DNA of 64,000 nt from positions 1 through 64,000 of the forward strand of contig CACBAO010000009.1 of assembly GCA_902537235.1 (NCBI GenBank), given 5' to 3'. Shown piece after piece: positions 8,807 through 17,323 of the stretch. The notes beneath the pieces are model-generated. The model saw only the letters and a program-made list of their open reading frames with translations, was not told the origin of the DNA and searched no databases. Numbering within the stretch: the first letter of the stretch is position 1; the number at the start of each line of letters is the position of its first letter. The position numbers and the translations under genes were made by a program. The stretch comes from an uncultured Alphaproteobacteria bacterium (GTDB lineage Bacteria > Pseudomonadota > Alphaproteobacteria > Rhodobacterales > Rhodobacteraceae).

Positions 8807-9709
8807 TTGAAAATTGAGTCACGAAATCTTGATACTTTTGGCATAGCTGGCCTTTGTTTTTTCTCTTTAATCTCTGGGTATAATCAAGTTGTAATGAAAG
8901 TTGTTAATGACGGATTACAGCCTGTTTTTTGTGCTGGGTTAAGATCTTTATTCGCCGCCTTTCTTATATTGCTTTGGCTATTTTTAACGAACAAAAGGAT
9001 TAAAGTAGAGAAAAGCTTACTACCAGCTATTCTATTCTACGGTGTGATTTTTGGGGCTGAATTTATGTTTCTCTACATTGCTCTGGATCTGACATCTGTT
9101 ATTAGAGTAACAATCATGTTCTATACTATGCCAATTTGGCTGGCACTTATGAACCACTTTTTACTAAAAAATGATAAGTTGTCCATGGGCAAAACAATTG
9201 GACTGTTTGCAGCCATTATCGGTGTAATTATTTCTGTAATCTCTTCCACTTCATCTGGCGGCTTAAAGGCTTCAATTATTGGCGATATTTGTGCTCTTTT
9301 GGGTTCTATGGGCTGGGCTTACTTTGCTTTTTATTCAAAGAATTCCAGAGTTAGCACTCAGTCACCGGATACTCTAATGTTTTATGCATTTCTTGTATCA
9401 GCCCCGATGCTGATCATTCTTTCAATATTCTATGGAGATTTTGTAAGAGATCTAACACTATTGCACTATGCTGGTTTCTCATTCCAAGTTTTATTTGCTT
9501 CCATAGGTTTTATATTCTGGGTTTGGCTTTTTAAACGCTACTCTGCGACTACTGTTGCAAGCTTTTCTTTCTTAACACCCATTATGGGTATATTTTTCGG
9601 GTGGTTACTTTTATCAGAGCAACTATCAAACGCGTTATTCATCGCAGGCCTCATGGTGACGGGAGGTATTTATCTAGTTACACGTGCTGAAACAAAATTG
9701 CCTGGCTAA
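8807..9709 (+). CDS. EamA/DMT-family transporter
   Basis: A 300-residue protein with ten hydrophobic segments in two EamA repeats, typical of drug/metabolite exporters. The start is TTG at 8807. The only nearby upstream ATG (8781) meets a stop within a few codons, and the first membrane helix begins right after the TTG, so the start is reasonable although no strong ribosome binding site is seen. The second repeat contains ASIGFIFWVWLFKR and ends at VTGGIYLVTRAE. The substrate is unknown. It is convergent with the crotonase gene, with 4 nt between stops. Confidence 0.85.
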   Translation: MKIESRNLDTFGIAGLCFFSLISGYNQVVMKVVNDGLQPVFCAGLRSLFAAFLILLWLFLTNKRIKVEKSLLPAILFYGVIFGAEFMFLYIALDLTSVIRVTIMFYTMPIWLALMNHFLLKNDKLSMGKTIGLFAAIIGVIISVISSTSSGGLKASIIGDICALLGSMGWAYFAFYSKNSRVSTQSPDTLMFYAFLVSAPMLIILSIFYGDFVRDLTLLHYAGFSFQVLFASIGFIFWVWLFKRYSATTVASFSFLTPIMGIFFGWLLLSEQLSNALFIAGLMVTGGIYLVTRAETKLPG

Positions 9710-9713
9710 TCAA

Positions 9714-10505
9714 CTAGCTACCGGTAAACCTCGGCTTTTCCTTATTCAGAAACGCGTTCAAACCATGGGGACCGTCATGAGTATCCATGATCCCAACAAT
9801 GTGTCGTGTTTCATTATCAAGTTGTGACTCAATAGGAGAGAAAAAGGATGATAAAAGCATCCTCTTCACACCGCCATAGGCCTTAGTGGGACCATTGGAA
9901 AACTGACGTGCTAGCTCTTTTGCCTTCGTTGTTAGATTATCATGTGCTACTACGTCGTTTACAAAACCCCATTGCTTTGCTTCTTCTGCCGACAACATTT
10001 TATTTGTTAGAAACAGCTCTTTAGCTCTTAGTAATCCGACATGTTTAGCTAAAAAGTAAGTTGATGATCCATCAGGGGTTAACCCCGAAGCAGTATACGC
10101 CGACACGAATTTTGCTTTATCTGAAGCTAAAATGTAGTCTCCCGACAGAGCGAGAGAAAAGCCTCCACCTGCCGCAGTCCCATTAACAGCCATTATTACT
10201 GGTGCATCCATATATTGAAAACGTATTATTGCATTGTGAAGATTGGAAGCCACGCGACTAAGATGCTCATCCTGTCTACCTCCTGGTGGATTATCAAATT
10301 CCCTGAGATCGCCTCCAGCGTTGAACATTTTACCATTTGCAGTAACAATCAGAGCACCCAAGCTTTTGTCTCTTGAGCACAAAACCGATATCTCAAATAA
10401 TTCCTTAGCCATCTGAGCGTTCAATGCATTCGCTTCCTCAGGCCTATTCATCGTAAGTATTCCGATTTTATCTTTAATCTCGAAATTAATTGTTTCAAAT
10501 TGCAT
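9714..10505 (-). CDS. enoyl-CoA hydratase/isomerase family protein
   Basis: A 263-residue crotonase-fold enzyme acting on an acyl-CoA in the cytoplasm. The oxyanion-hole elements are FNAGGD (61-66) and NGTAAGGGFSLALSGD (108-123). At the catalytic position the sequence is GLTPDGSS with Asp145 rather than the glutamate pair of classical hydratases. This points to a PaaG-like isomerase or related activity rather than standard beta-oxidation hydration. The C-terminus ends with the usual EKRXPXF-like segment (KEKPRF). It is divergent from the NTF2-like/CitE-like operon, which also handles acyl or CoA-type chemistry, so a shared pathway is possible but unproven. Confidence 0.88.
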   Translation of the reverse strand: MQFETINFEIKDKIGILTMNRPEEANALNAQMAKELFEISVLCSRDKSLGALIVTANGKMFNAGGDLREFDNPPGGRQDEHLSRVASNLHNAIIRFQYMDAPVIMAVNGTAAGGGFSLALSGDYILASDKAKFVSAYTASGLTPDGSSTYFLAKHVGLLRAKELFLTNKMLSAEEAKQWGFVNDVVAHDNLTTKAKELARQFSNGPTKAYGGVKRMLLSSFFSPIESQLDNETRHIVGIMDTHDGPHGLNAFLNKEKPRFTGS

Positions 10506-10623
10506 TATTGCCCCCTCTTTAATAATTCAGAATTAGAACTAAAGTCAGCATACAACATAAATATAATTTTTCCCTATAAGTATTTGACTTCCCTTGTTAA
10601 GATTTGTCATGGAGGACTAAAAT

Positions 10624-11103
10624 TTGGAATTTAGTAAAATAGTAAAAACTTTTACAACCGCGGTTGAAAATAATGATGGAGAAAAACTAGCTTCCTTGTT
10701 TACCGGTAATGGAGTTTATGACGATTATATTTATGGTGAATTTAAGGGCAGAAGAAATATAGCTATGATGCTTCCAACCCATTTTCACCGAGATGCTAAA
10801 AATTTTTCCTGGGAAATGTACGACCTTCTTAACAATGAAAGTAAAGGGTACGCTAGGTATAGATTCTCGTTTACGTCGACACTTGCTGGTTCTGAAAACC
10901 TGAAAGTAGCTGTGCCGGGCATGGCCTATTTCCAATTTGATGGCAATCTAATTGAATATTATGGGGAAGTAGTAAATGGTGGGATACCCATGGCTCAATT
11001 AAATCTCCCAGCAGGAAAAATCAAACGCGTCTTCGAAAAATGGTCCGATAGAGCTCTAGACTACGATTCCGAACTAAAGAAGTTATATACCAAAGGAGAG
11101 TAA
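10624..11103 (+). CDS. NTF2-like (SnoaL-type) protein
   Basis: A 159-residue protein of the nuclear transport factor 2 / SnoaL-like alpha+beta barrel fold. The opening helix (VKTFTTAVENNDGEKLASLF) is followed by GVYDDYIYGEFKGR, then beta strands with WEMYDLL and YRFSFTS. Such folds serve as small enzymes or binding domains; no catalytic assignment can be made. The start is TTG at 10624, preceded by GGAGGA at a suitable distance. The ATG inside that GGAGGA region hits a stop after two codons. It is followed after 2 nt by the CitE-like gene and is clearly its operon partner. Confidence 0.75.
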   Translation: MEFSKIVKTFTTAVENNDGEKLASLFTGNGVYDDYIYGEFKGRRNIAMMLPTHFHRDAKNFSWEMYDLLNNESKGYARYRFSFTSTLAGSENLKVAVPGMAYFQFDGNLIEYYGEVVNGGIPMAQLNLPAGKIKRVFEKWSDRALDYDSELKKLYTKGE

Positions 11104-11105
11104 TT

Positions 11106-11957
11106 TTGACAATTAGAGCAAGACGAAGTTTTATTTTTACGCCTGGATTGAAACCTGAAATGTTTCCTAAAGCTCTGGCATGCGGTGTTGATATGGTTTG
11201 TGTGGAATTGGAGGATGGTATCGCACCTCATGATAAAGTCGAGGCTAGAAAGCATGCCTTAAATCTTTTCAAGGGTGATAAGGGATTTGAGAATGTTGAG
11301 CGTATCCTGAGAGTCAATAGTATTCGTACACAATTTGGATTAGCAGACTTACAGGCTGTTTTGAAAAGTGAAAGCCCTCCTCCAGCTTTAATGCTCCCCA
11401 AAGTGATGGATGCTGAAGAAATCATGATAGTGGACGATCTATTATCTGAAGCAAATAAGGACTGTGATCTTCATCCTATTATAGAGACAAATAAAGGTTT
11501 AGAAAATGTCTTCAAAATTGCATCTGCAAGTAAAAGAATCAAAACTTTATTTTTTGGACTTATTGATATGGCAGCAGAGCTTCGATGTAAATTGACATGG
11601 GAAGATTTGTTGTACGCACGTTCTAGGGTCGTTCATGCCGCTGCAAAAGAAGGCCTTGATGTAATAGACGGACCTTATCTAGATCTCAGCGATAATGAAG
11701 GTCTTAAACGCTACTGTGAACAGGCACGTAACCTAGGCTTCACAGGGAAAGGCTCAATTAACCCTAAACAGGTTCCGATAATTAATGAAATATTTTCTCC
11801 TAATGATGAAGAAGTAAAAAAAGCGGAGCGTATTCTAAGTATTTTTGAGGAAGCAAATACAGGTCTTGTAATGGTCGATGGAAAGTTAATCGAAAAACCT
11901 GTTCTGAGACAAATGCAAAGAACAGTTGAGATTTCAAATAAGTTAAAATCCTCCTAA
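11106..11957 (+). CDS. HpcH/HpaI aldolase / citrate lyase beta-like CoA ester lyase
   Basis: A 283-residue TIM-barrel protein of the CitE / malyl-CoA lyase-like family, which cleaves or hydrolyses C-C or thioester bonds of CoA esters with Mg2+. Visible motifs: FTPGLKPEMF (11-20), the metal-site ELEDGIAP (35-41), LMLPKV (95-100), PIIETNKG (124-131, with Glu127 a likely metal ligand), and GSINPKQVPIINE near the end. The start is TTG (11106) with AAGGAGAG just upstream, overlapping the previous stop region. It could be a (S)-citramalyl-CoA or beta-methylmalyl-CoA lyase relative; the substrate is undetermined. Confidence 0.85.
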   Translation: MTIRARRSFIFTPGLKPEMFPKALACGVDMVCVELEDGIAPHDKVEARKHALNLFKGDKGFENVERILRVNSIRTQFGLADLQAVLKSESPPPALMLPKVMDAEEIMIVDDLLSEANKDCDLHPIIETNKGLENVFKIASASKRIKTLFFGLIDMAAELRCKLTWEDLLYARSRVVHAAAKEGLDVIDGPYLDLSDNEGLKRYCEQARNLGFTGKGSINPKQVPIINEIFSPNDEEVKKAERILSIFEEANTGLVMVDGKLIEKPVLRQMQRTVEISNKLKSS

Positions 11958-11961
11958 TAGC

Positions 11962-13110
11962 ATGAACAGTTTTGAGGAAGAAATTAACAAAACTTTTTTG
12001 AATTTGAAAATACCATTTGTCGACTATGGAATAACAAGTAGTGGTTCCATTTCTCTTGAGGGTATTTTCAGACATCCAAGGTTTCAAAGTTTATCTCAAA
12101 ATAAAAACTCATTATTTCGAATGGCATCGATGACTAAGCCTATAACGGCCTATCTAACATTGGCTTTACTTGATGATTATAGAATTGACCTTTACGAAAG
12201 CGTTCGCAATTACCTCCCTGAAATCAATAATTTAAAAATTGCCTATAAAGAGGGAAACACGATTAAGTATAAAAAAAATGATGTGCCTATTTCTTTCCAT
12301 CACCTATTAAGCTGTACATCTGGAAATGCATATGAACATAACAATCCATTAGTATCAGAGCTGGTATCAAAAAAAGAAGTAGCCCCAATGAAAAATGGGG
12401 ATGACGCGTTTCTCAAAGCTCCGTTAGTATTTACTCCCGGAAGCCATTGGGGTTACGGCATTTCTTATGGCTGGCTTGGCAAAGCTATAGAAGCCATAAG
12501 TGGATTAACTCTGGATGAAAATTTAAAAAAGTATATATGTAATCCTCTAGGCTTGAAGCAGACTTCTTTTGATCCAGAGCAGTCTAGTAAAGAAATCCTG
12601 GCACCAGTATATTTAAGGGACTCGGAAGGTTCTTACTCTGATATTACTACAAAGATTACTCTGGGCTTCAACCCATTCCACTATGGTGGAGGGGGAGTCA
12701 CATCTACGTTGAGTGACTATTTGAAGATCCTTCAGTTTTTTTTGAAAGTTATGAAATCTGATGGAGAAGATACCCTTGTTTCATATATGTTTAGAAATCA
12801 AATAGGTAATTTAACGATTGCACCTTTAAAGAGCTTCAATAAAAGCTTAGCGCTAGATTACGATATTTATCCAAATGTTAAAAAGTGCTGGGGCTACGGT
12901 CTTATTATAAACAAGGAACCAATACCGAAAAAACGCGAAGCGGGAAGTGGAAGCTGGGCCGGTGTGTTAAATACCTACTTTTGGATAGATCCTAAAAGTG
13001 ATATGGCTGGTGTCTTCTTGACACAGATGTTACCTTGCTACAGTCCCGATCTTCTTGAAGCTTTCGAGTCATTCGAAGAACTTGCTTATAAGCGTTTAAT
13101 AAGGAACTAG
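11962..13110 (+). CDS. class C beta-lactamase-like serine hydrolase
   Basis: A 382-residue serine hydrolase of the beta-lactamase/esterase family. The nucleophile motif SMTK is at residues 56-59 (FRMASMTKP). A WGYGISYGWLG segment provides the tyrosine region, and GSGSWAGVLNTYFWIDP near the C-terminus supplies the third motif. No signal peptide is visible, so it is probably a cytoplasmic esterase (EstB-like) rather than a periplasmic beta-lactamase. It follows the CitE-like gene by 4 nt, completing a three-gene operon in which a hydrolase could release or prepare the CoA lyase substrate. That link is inference only. Confidence 0.88.
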   Translation: MNSFEEEINKTFLNLKIPFVDYGITSSGSISLEGIFRHPRFQSLSQNKNSLFRMASMTKPITAYLTLALLDDYRIDLYESVRNYLPEINNLKIAYKEGNTIKYKKNDVPISFHHLLSCTSGNAYEHNNPLVSELVSKKEVAPMKNGDDAFLKAPLVFTPGSHWGYGISYGWLGKAIEAISGLTLDENLKKYICNPLGLKQTSFDPEQSSKEILAPVYLRDSEGSYSDITTKITLGFNPFHYGGGGVTSTLSDYLKILQFFLKVMKSDGEDTLVSYMFRNQIGNLTIAPLKSFNKSLALDYDIYPNVKKCWGYGLIINKEPIPKKREAGSGSWAGVLNTYFWIDPKSDMAGVFLTQMLPCYSPDLLEAFESFEELAYKRLIRN

Positions 13111-13142
13111 TTACTTGTTATTATTAATTAGGGCATTAAAAG

Positions 13143-13340
13143 TTGACTCCAGAAAAATATTCTTCTAGACGCACTTTCGAAATAAGTCCGAAAATGCCTT
13201 TTATACCGGAGAGTTTATTAAGTACCTTCAAAATAAGAATTGGGGGATAATATCTCAGCCATCCATATGAACAGAGCTGTCGCCACTTAGAAAAACAAGA
13301 CCCTGAAATAGTCTTTGATCCAATACCTGTTGATTTCTAA
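13143..13340 (+). pseudogene. possible degraded ORF with one in-frame stop
   Basis: Reading from TTG 13143 gives 35 codons to a TAA at 13248-13250. The same frame then continues 29 codons to TAA 13338-13340, with a proline- and charge-rich sequence that looks coding (HPYEQSCRHLEKQDPE, DPIPVDF). A G5 run just before the stop could also be a frameshift site. I do not recognise the family, and 66 codons with one stop is weak evidence in AT-rich DNA. Confidence 0.25.
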
Positions 13341-13359
13341 ACAGCAAACTCGATATACT
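13330..13359 (+). promoter_or_regulatory. candidate promoter ahead of the BLUF operon
   Basis: TTGATT at 13330-13335 and TATACT at 13354-13359 are 18 nt apart, about 100 nt before the BLUF start. Both boxes are one or two bases off consensus. A long leader would follow. Confidence 0.3.
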
Positions 13360-13456
13360 TAATGCTAGGAAATATGCTAAGTAGTTTAGATTTGTGACAT
13401 ATTTATATACATGAAAACAAAGGATACTGGCCTAAAAAGATAACAGGAAAAATCTA

Positions 13457-13867
13457 ATGAAACTAATGCAGCTTGTTTATTGCTCTCAACCCTTTGGATA
13501 TAGTTTAGAGCTTCTATCAGCAATACTAATTGCTTCTAGAGCAAATAATAGGAAACACAATATCACTGGAGCTTTAATCTGTCGTTCGGATATTTTTCTC
13601 CAGCTCCTTGAAGGACCTGAACAGCAAGTAAAAAATACCTATGAGGCGATCCAGAAGGATGACCGCCACATTAATGTCTATCATCTTCTCGATCATTTTT
13701 GTGAAAAGCGTTTATTTCCTGCATGGGCGATGAAAGACGACCCTGTTAAAACATGGATGTGGAGCCGAGAGGCAGTATCAAACGGAATTGTTAAAAGCCT
13801 GTCTAAAGCCGAGGTCGAAGAAGTTTTTGTTAAACTTTCTAAAGAAGCGACAATTTTTAATTTTTAG
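13457..13867 (+). CDS. short BLUF-domain blue-light photoreceptor
   Basis: A 136-residue protein that is essentially one BLUF domain, which binds FAD and reports blue light through hydrogen-bond rearrangement. Key residues can be placed: Tyr8 (QLVYCSQ), Asn31 (RANNRKHNITGALI), Gln49 (IFLQLLEGP), and Trp90/Met92 (LFPAWAMKD). The full photocycle set is therefore present. There is no attached GGDEF, EAL or cyclase domain, so its output must go through a partner protein, as in PixD or PapB systems. The next gene, 3 nt downstream, encodes a small membrane protein, and an AEC carrier follows. Confidence 0.92.
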   Translation: MKLMQLVYCSQPFGYSLELLSAILIASRANNRKHNITGALICRSDIFLQLLEGPEQQVKNTYEAIQKDDRHINVYHLLDHFCEKRLFPAWAMKDDPVKTWMWSREAVSNGIVKSLSKAEVEEVFVKLSKEATIFNF

Positions 13868-13870
13868 GCA

Positions 13871-14128
13871 ATGTCTAAGTTTGTGAGTTATTTAACCTAT
13901 TTCATTGCAATTATCTGCTTTATTTTAAGTTGCCTTTTTTTGATATTATTTTTAATTGAGTTCTATGAACTGATAAATAGGTGCATTAGCGTCAATCGTT
14001 TTTCCGTTTCTTTCTTTAACTGTGTACATGTATTTTATTTTGAAATACTAAAGACTAGTTTATTCGTTGTAGTCTTATTCCTTTTGGCTATTTTGACAAT
14101 GCAAAAACTTACCGTCCACTTCAAATAG
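13871..14128 (+). CDS. small membrane protein of unknown function, BLUF operon
   Basis: An 85-residue protein dominated by two hydrophobic helices (about residues 5-30 and 58-78) joined by a loop with two cysteines (positions near 38 and 51). It ends in a short basic tail. I recognise no family. It starts 3 nt after the BLUF gene and ends 8 nt before the AEC carrier gene, so it is almost certainly co-transcribed with both. A role as membrane partner of the photoreceptor or small subunit of the carrier is possible, but nothing in the sequence proves it. Confidence 0.6.
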   Translation: MSKFVSYLTYFIAIICFILSCLFLILFLIEFYELINRCISVNRFSVSFFNCVHVFYFEILKTSLFVVVLFLLAILTMQKLTVHFK

Positions 14129-14136
14129 AGTGATTA

Positions 14137-15063
14137 ATGACTGATGTCTTAAATTTAACTATTCCAATGTTTTCTTTAATTGGTATAGGCTACCTATTGA
14201 AAAAAATTCAGTTCATGTCAGAACAAGATGGTACTGTTTTATCAAAGTTTGCTTTTTATATTTTGCTACCCCCACTTATGTTCACAAGTATCCTTTCGGG
14301 CGATGCCAGTAAAAGCTTAAACTTAAATTTCATTTTAAGTTACGAGATCATAACAATATCGATCTTTGGTCTTACCTATATTTTTGGACTTGTGATAAAA
14401 CTTAAGACAATGGAGAGGGCAATATTTGGTCTTAATGCCGCTTATCCTAATTATGGATATATAGGTGTACCCTTATGCATTTTAGCGTTCGGCACGGAGG
14501 CTGCTATACCTTTAGCCTTGATCTTATTAGCTGATACTTTTGTTTTATTAAGTACTCTAATATTTTACAAATTAACAGAGAATAGAAAAACCAGCCTGAA
14601 AGGGCTGGGAAAAGAAGTAATTAAGCGCTTCGTTTACAACCCACTTATGATGTCTGTTTTTGTCGCCTTTATATTTTCAATTGCTGACATCAAAATAATA
14701 ACGGCGATTGATAGAACACTTTCGATTGTTGCCGCATCAGCAACTGCCGTTGCTTTAATTGCGCTTGGCGTCTCGTTAAATGTTACTTCTATTAAAGATC
14801 AAAAGAGTGTTTTGTTTCTTATAACTTTGATTAAACTTATAGTGCATCCGATATTGATATTTATCATTTTTCAATTTCAGAGTGGTATAAATCCTATGTG
14901 GGTTAAAACAGCAATTGTTTGTGCAAGCTTACCGGTTGCCGCAAATGTTTTCGTTTTAGCAAATTATTACAAAACATTTGAGAGTGAAAGTGCTGCTGCC
15001 ATAACTATTACTACAATTGTCTCCAGTATTACTGTTACTGTCGCATTGCTTTACGTTTTATAA
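14137..15063 (+). CDS. AEC family transporter (auxin efflux carrier type)
   Basis: A 308-residue inner-membrane carrier with about ten helices in two five-helix halves. It has the AEC-family opening IPMFSLIGIGYLLKK, the NYGYIGVPLCILAFG unwound-helix region near residue 108, and a second-half counterpart, CASLPVAANVFVLANYY. Bacterial members export or import small organic acids (malonate, malate and similar). It is the last gene of the BLUF operon; light control of this carrier is an inference from operon structure. It is convergent with uup across a 233-nt spacer. Confidence 0.9.
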   Translation: MTDVLNLTIPMFSLIGIGYLLKKIQFMSEQDGTVLSKFAFYILLPPLMFTSILSGDASKSLNLNFILSYEIITISIFGLTYIFGLVIKLKTMERAIFGLNAAYPNYGYIGVPLCILAFGTEAAIPLALILLADTFVLLSTLIFYKLTENRKTSLKGLGKEVIKRFVYNPLMMSVFVAFIFSIADIKIITAIDRTLSIVAASATAVALIALGVSLNVTSIKDQKSVLFLITLIKLIVHPILIFIIFQFQSGINPMWVKTAIVCASLPVAANVFVLANYYKTFESESAAAITITTIVSSITVTVALLYVL

Positions 15064-15296
15064 AAAAATTATTTTCTATTATATACATCTCTATTTTATT
15101 CCAACTAATTAACAAGCTTGTCTCACTTGCCTTGAACCGGAACTAATTACCTGAGTGAAGAGAACTCACTATCATTATTCCTATAGAGCTTTGCCTCAAT
15201 CAGAAATCTATTTTTTACACACTAACGTTGGGCTGATCGATTCTGACGACTTTATTGTTACGGATTTTGTTTAATATTATATAAAACGTTAGTAAT
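15064..15296. other. convergent spacer with a 9-bp inverted repeat
   Basis: Between the AEC carrier and uup stops no gene is seen. ACTAACGTT (15221-15229) and AACGTTAGT (15285-15293) form a perfect 9-bp inverted repeat 55 nt apart. GAGT/ACTC around 15150-15170 could form a small hairpin. No clear intrinsic terminator with a T-run was found on either strand. Confidence 0.4.
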
Positions 15297-17129
15297 TCAT
15301 TTACTTATTTCTTCTAATTCAATCCAACGCTCTTCGTACTCTTCCAATTGATCTTTCGCCAGTTTGAGTTCCTTGGTCATCTCGACAAAACCATCAGGAT
15401 CACTCTTATAAAAATCACCATTCGATAGCTTTTCGGTAAGCGTCTTTATCTCAGCTTCTTTGTCTTCTATTTTCTTAGGAAGATTTTTTAACTCATATTC
15501 AAGTTTATACGTAAGCTTTTTAGTTTCAGAGGAAGCTTTTTTAGTCTCTACTTCCTTTACCTGCTTAATATTTTCTTTTTTCCTATCATTTTTTTTCGAT
15601 GGAGGCCTCTTTTGATTAAGATAATCAGAATACCCTCCGATACACTCTTCAATTTTTCCATCTCCCTCAAACGCCAAAACTTTAGTTACCGTCTGGTCTA
15701 AAAAGTCGCGGTCGTGTGAAACCAGTAATAACGTACCTTCGTAATTAATGAGTATCTCTTCAAGCATATCGAGCGTTTCCATATCGAGATCATTTGTCGG
15801 TTCGTCAAGAATAAGACACGTTTTTGGATCTGCTAAAATCTTTGCAAGTTTTAAACGATTTTTTTGACCACCCGACAGTGTCCCCACTTTATCCAGCACG
15901 ACACTTGGATCAAACATGAAGTCTTTCAAATAACCATAGATATGCCGTGTCTTTCCTCGGACATCAATATAGTCACCACCATTAGGGGCCATTACATCTT
16001 TTAGTCGATCGTTCGGTCTAAGATCACTCCTATTTTGGTCAAAGTATGAAAACTCAATTGTCTTTTGCACTTTCACGCTTCCACGATCGGCTTCTAATTC
16101 CTTTAAAATTAATTTTAGAAATGTTGATTTCCCTGATCCATTTTTACCAATGATCCCAATGCGGTCTCCTCTTTTAATACGGATATTAAAACCATTGAGA
16201 ATATTAATTGTTTCATCATCATTCTGAAACAATTTATGCACATTATAAAATTCACAAATGACTTTCGTATGATTATCGAGATCTTTAATCGGTTCATAAC
16301 TGATCTTTTTTGTAGCACGACGGTAGGCTGATTCGTCGGCCTTTAGCTTATCTCTCATTTCGCGTACCTGACTGAGACGCCGTACGTTTCTTTTTACACG
16401 TGCCTTCACACCACGGGATGCCCACTCTACCTCTTGGGCCACGATTTGTTTTCTTTTTTGAAGTTCGCGCTCCTCTTGCTCCAATAGCGTTGTTGACCAT
16501 TCATTAAAAAACTTAAACCCTTTGGGACTGACTTTGAGTTTTCCTCTATCCAACCAAAATACCTTATTCGTTATATTTTCTAAAAAGCGTTTATCGTGGG
16601 AAATACAGAGTATCGCACCTTGATAATTATTAAGATAACCCTCGAGCCAACTAATTGCTTCAAGGTCTAAATGGTTCGTTGGTTCATCAAGCAAAAGAAT
16701 ATCGGGCTCTTCAACAAAGGCTTTCGCCAAACCCGCTCTTCGAAGCTGGCCACCCGATAGCATTGTCATCGGTTTTTTTACATCCAAATCGAGTGCCTCA
16801 GCTGCAACATCCACTTTATATTGATAGAGTTCACGATCTTCTCCTTTAATATTATTAAATATAAAATCAAATACCGTTTCTTTTTCGTTCGGTTGAAAGT
16901 CTTGGACCAAATATCCTATCGTTGTTCCAGGATTTTCCCAGCGTTCACCCTCGTCCAGTGATTTAACGCCTGTTATGATATTCATAATTGTTGATTTACC
17001 AGCACCATTTTTACCAACTAGAGCAATGCGGCTACCTTGATGTATATTCAACGTAAGATCTTCAAATACAGGAGTCTCTTTATATCGGACAAGAGCATCT
17101 TTTACAGAAAATATAAGTTGTGAAGACAT
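15297..17129 (-). CDS. uup: ABC-F family ATPase Uup
   Basis: A 610-residue soluble ATPase with two ABC domains and no membrane part. Walker A motifs are GKNGAGKST and GKNGSGKST, signatures are LSGGQLRRAGLAK and LSGGQKNRLKLAK, and Walker B motifs are ILLLDEPTNHLD and CLILDEPTNDLD. The interdomain linker is highly charged. The last about 70 residues form the coiled coil (KLTYKLEYELKNLP onward) that marks the Uup subgroup, which acts on ribosomes or nucleic acids. The start is taken at ATG 17129; an upstream GTG (17168) would run into the tRNA-Arg gene. Confidence 0.92.
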   Translation of the reverse strand: MSSQLIFSVKDALVRYKETPVFEDLTLNIHQGSRIALVGKNGAGKSTIMNIITGVKSLDEGERWENPGTTIGYLVQDFQPNEKETVFDFIFNNIKGEDRELYQYKVDVAAEALDLDVKKPMTMLSGGQLRRAGLAKAFVEEPDILLLDEPTNHLDLEAISWLEGYLNNYQGAILCISHDKRFLENITNKVFWLDRGKLKVSPKGFKFFNEWSTTLLEQEERELQKRKQIVAQEVEWASRGVKARVKRNVRRLSQVREMRDKLKADESAYRRATKKISYEPIKDLDNHTKVICEFYNVHKLFQNDDETINILNGFNIRIKRGDRIGIIGKNGSGKSTFLKLILKELEADRGSVKVQKTIEFSYFDQNRSDLRPNDRLKDVMAPNGGDYIDVRGKTRHIYGYLKDFMFDPSVVLDKVGTLSGGQKNRLKLAKILADPKTCLILDEPTNDLDMETLDMLEEILINYEGTLLLVSHDRDFLDQTVTKVLAFEGDGKIEECIGGYSDYLNQKRPPSKKNDRKKENIKQVKEVETKKASSETKKLTYKLEYELKNLPKKIEDKEAEIKTLTEKLSNGDFYKSDPDGFVEMTKELKLAKDQLEEYEERWIELEEISK

Positions 17130-17160
17130 TAATTTATTAAGAATAATTAGTGGTTTTATA

Positions 17161-17237
17161 TGGCGCACCGGGGAGGATTCGAACCCCCGACCCCCTGATT
17201 CGTAGTCAGGTACTCTATCCAGCTGAGCTACCGGTGC
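17161..17237 (-). tRNA. tRNA-Arg (anticodon ACG)
   Basis: A complete cloverleaf on the minus strand: acceptor GCACCGG pairs with CCGGTGC, discriminator G, and CCA encoded. The D arm carries GCTC/GAG-type pairing. The anticodon stem CCTGA/TCAGG encloses loop CTACGAA, giving anticodon ACG (read as ICG, for CGN arginine codons). The T arm contains GGTTCGAATCC. It lies just upstream of uup. Confidence 0.95.
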
Positions 17238-17323
17238 ATTTATTGCGAATTTAATGAGGAGTTACCGAATTGTAAATAAAATTTCTCTCACATAGTAATG
17301 GTTCAATAATTACAAATAGCTAA

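Larger units (their letters stand above)
13111..13456 (+). other. 346-nt spacer with a possible gene remnant and a promoter
   Basis: No intact gene is seen. A frame from TTG 13143 to TAA 13340 reads as protein-like, including a stretch SHPYEQSCRHLEKQDPEIV after an in-frame TAA at 13248-13250, and may be a remnant of a lost gene. A TTGATT/TATACT promoter candidate follows. The rest shows nothing recognisable. Confidence 0.5.

Noticed and set aside
17130-17168. Upstream GTG start for uup
   Set aside because: It would overlap the tRNA-Arg gene and adds residues not seen in Uup proteins.
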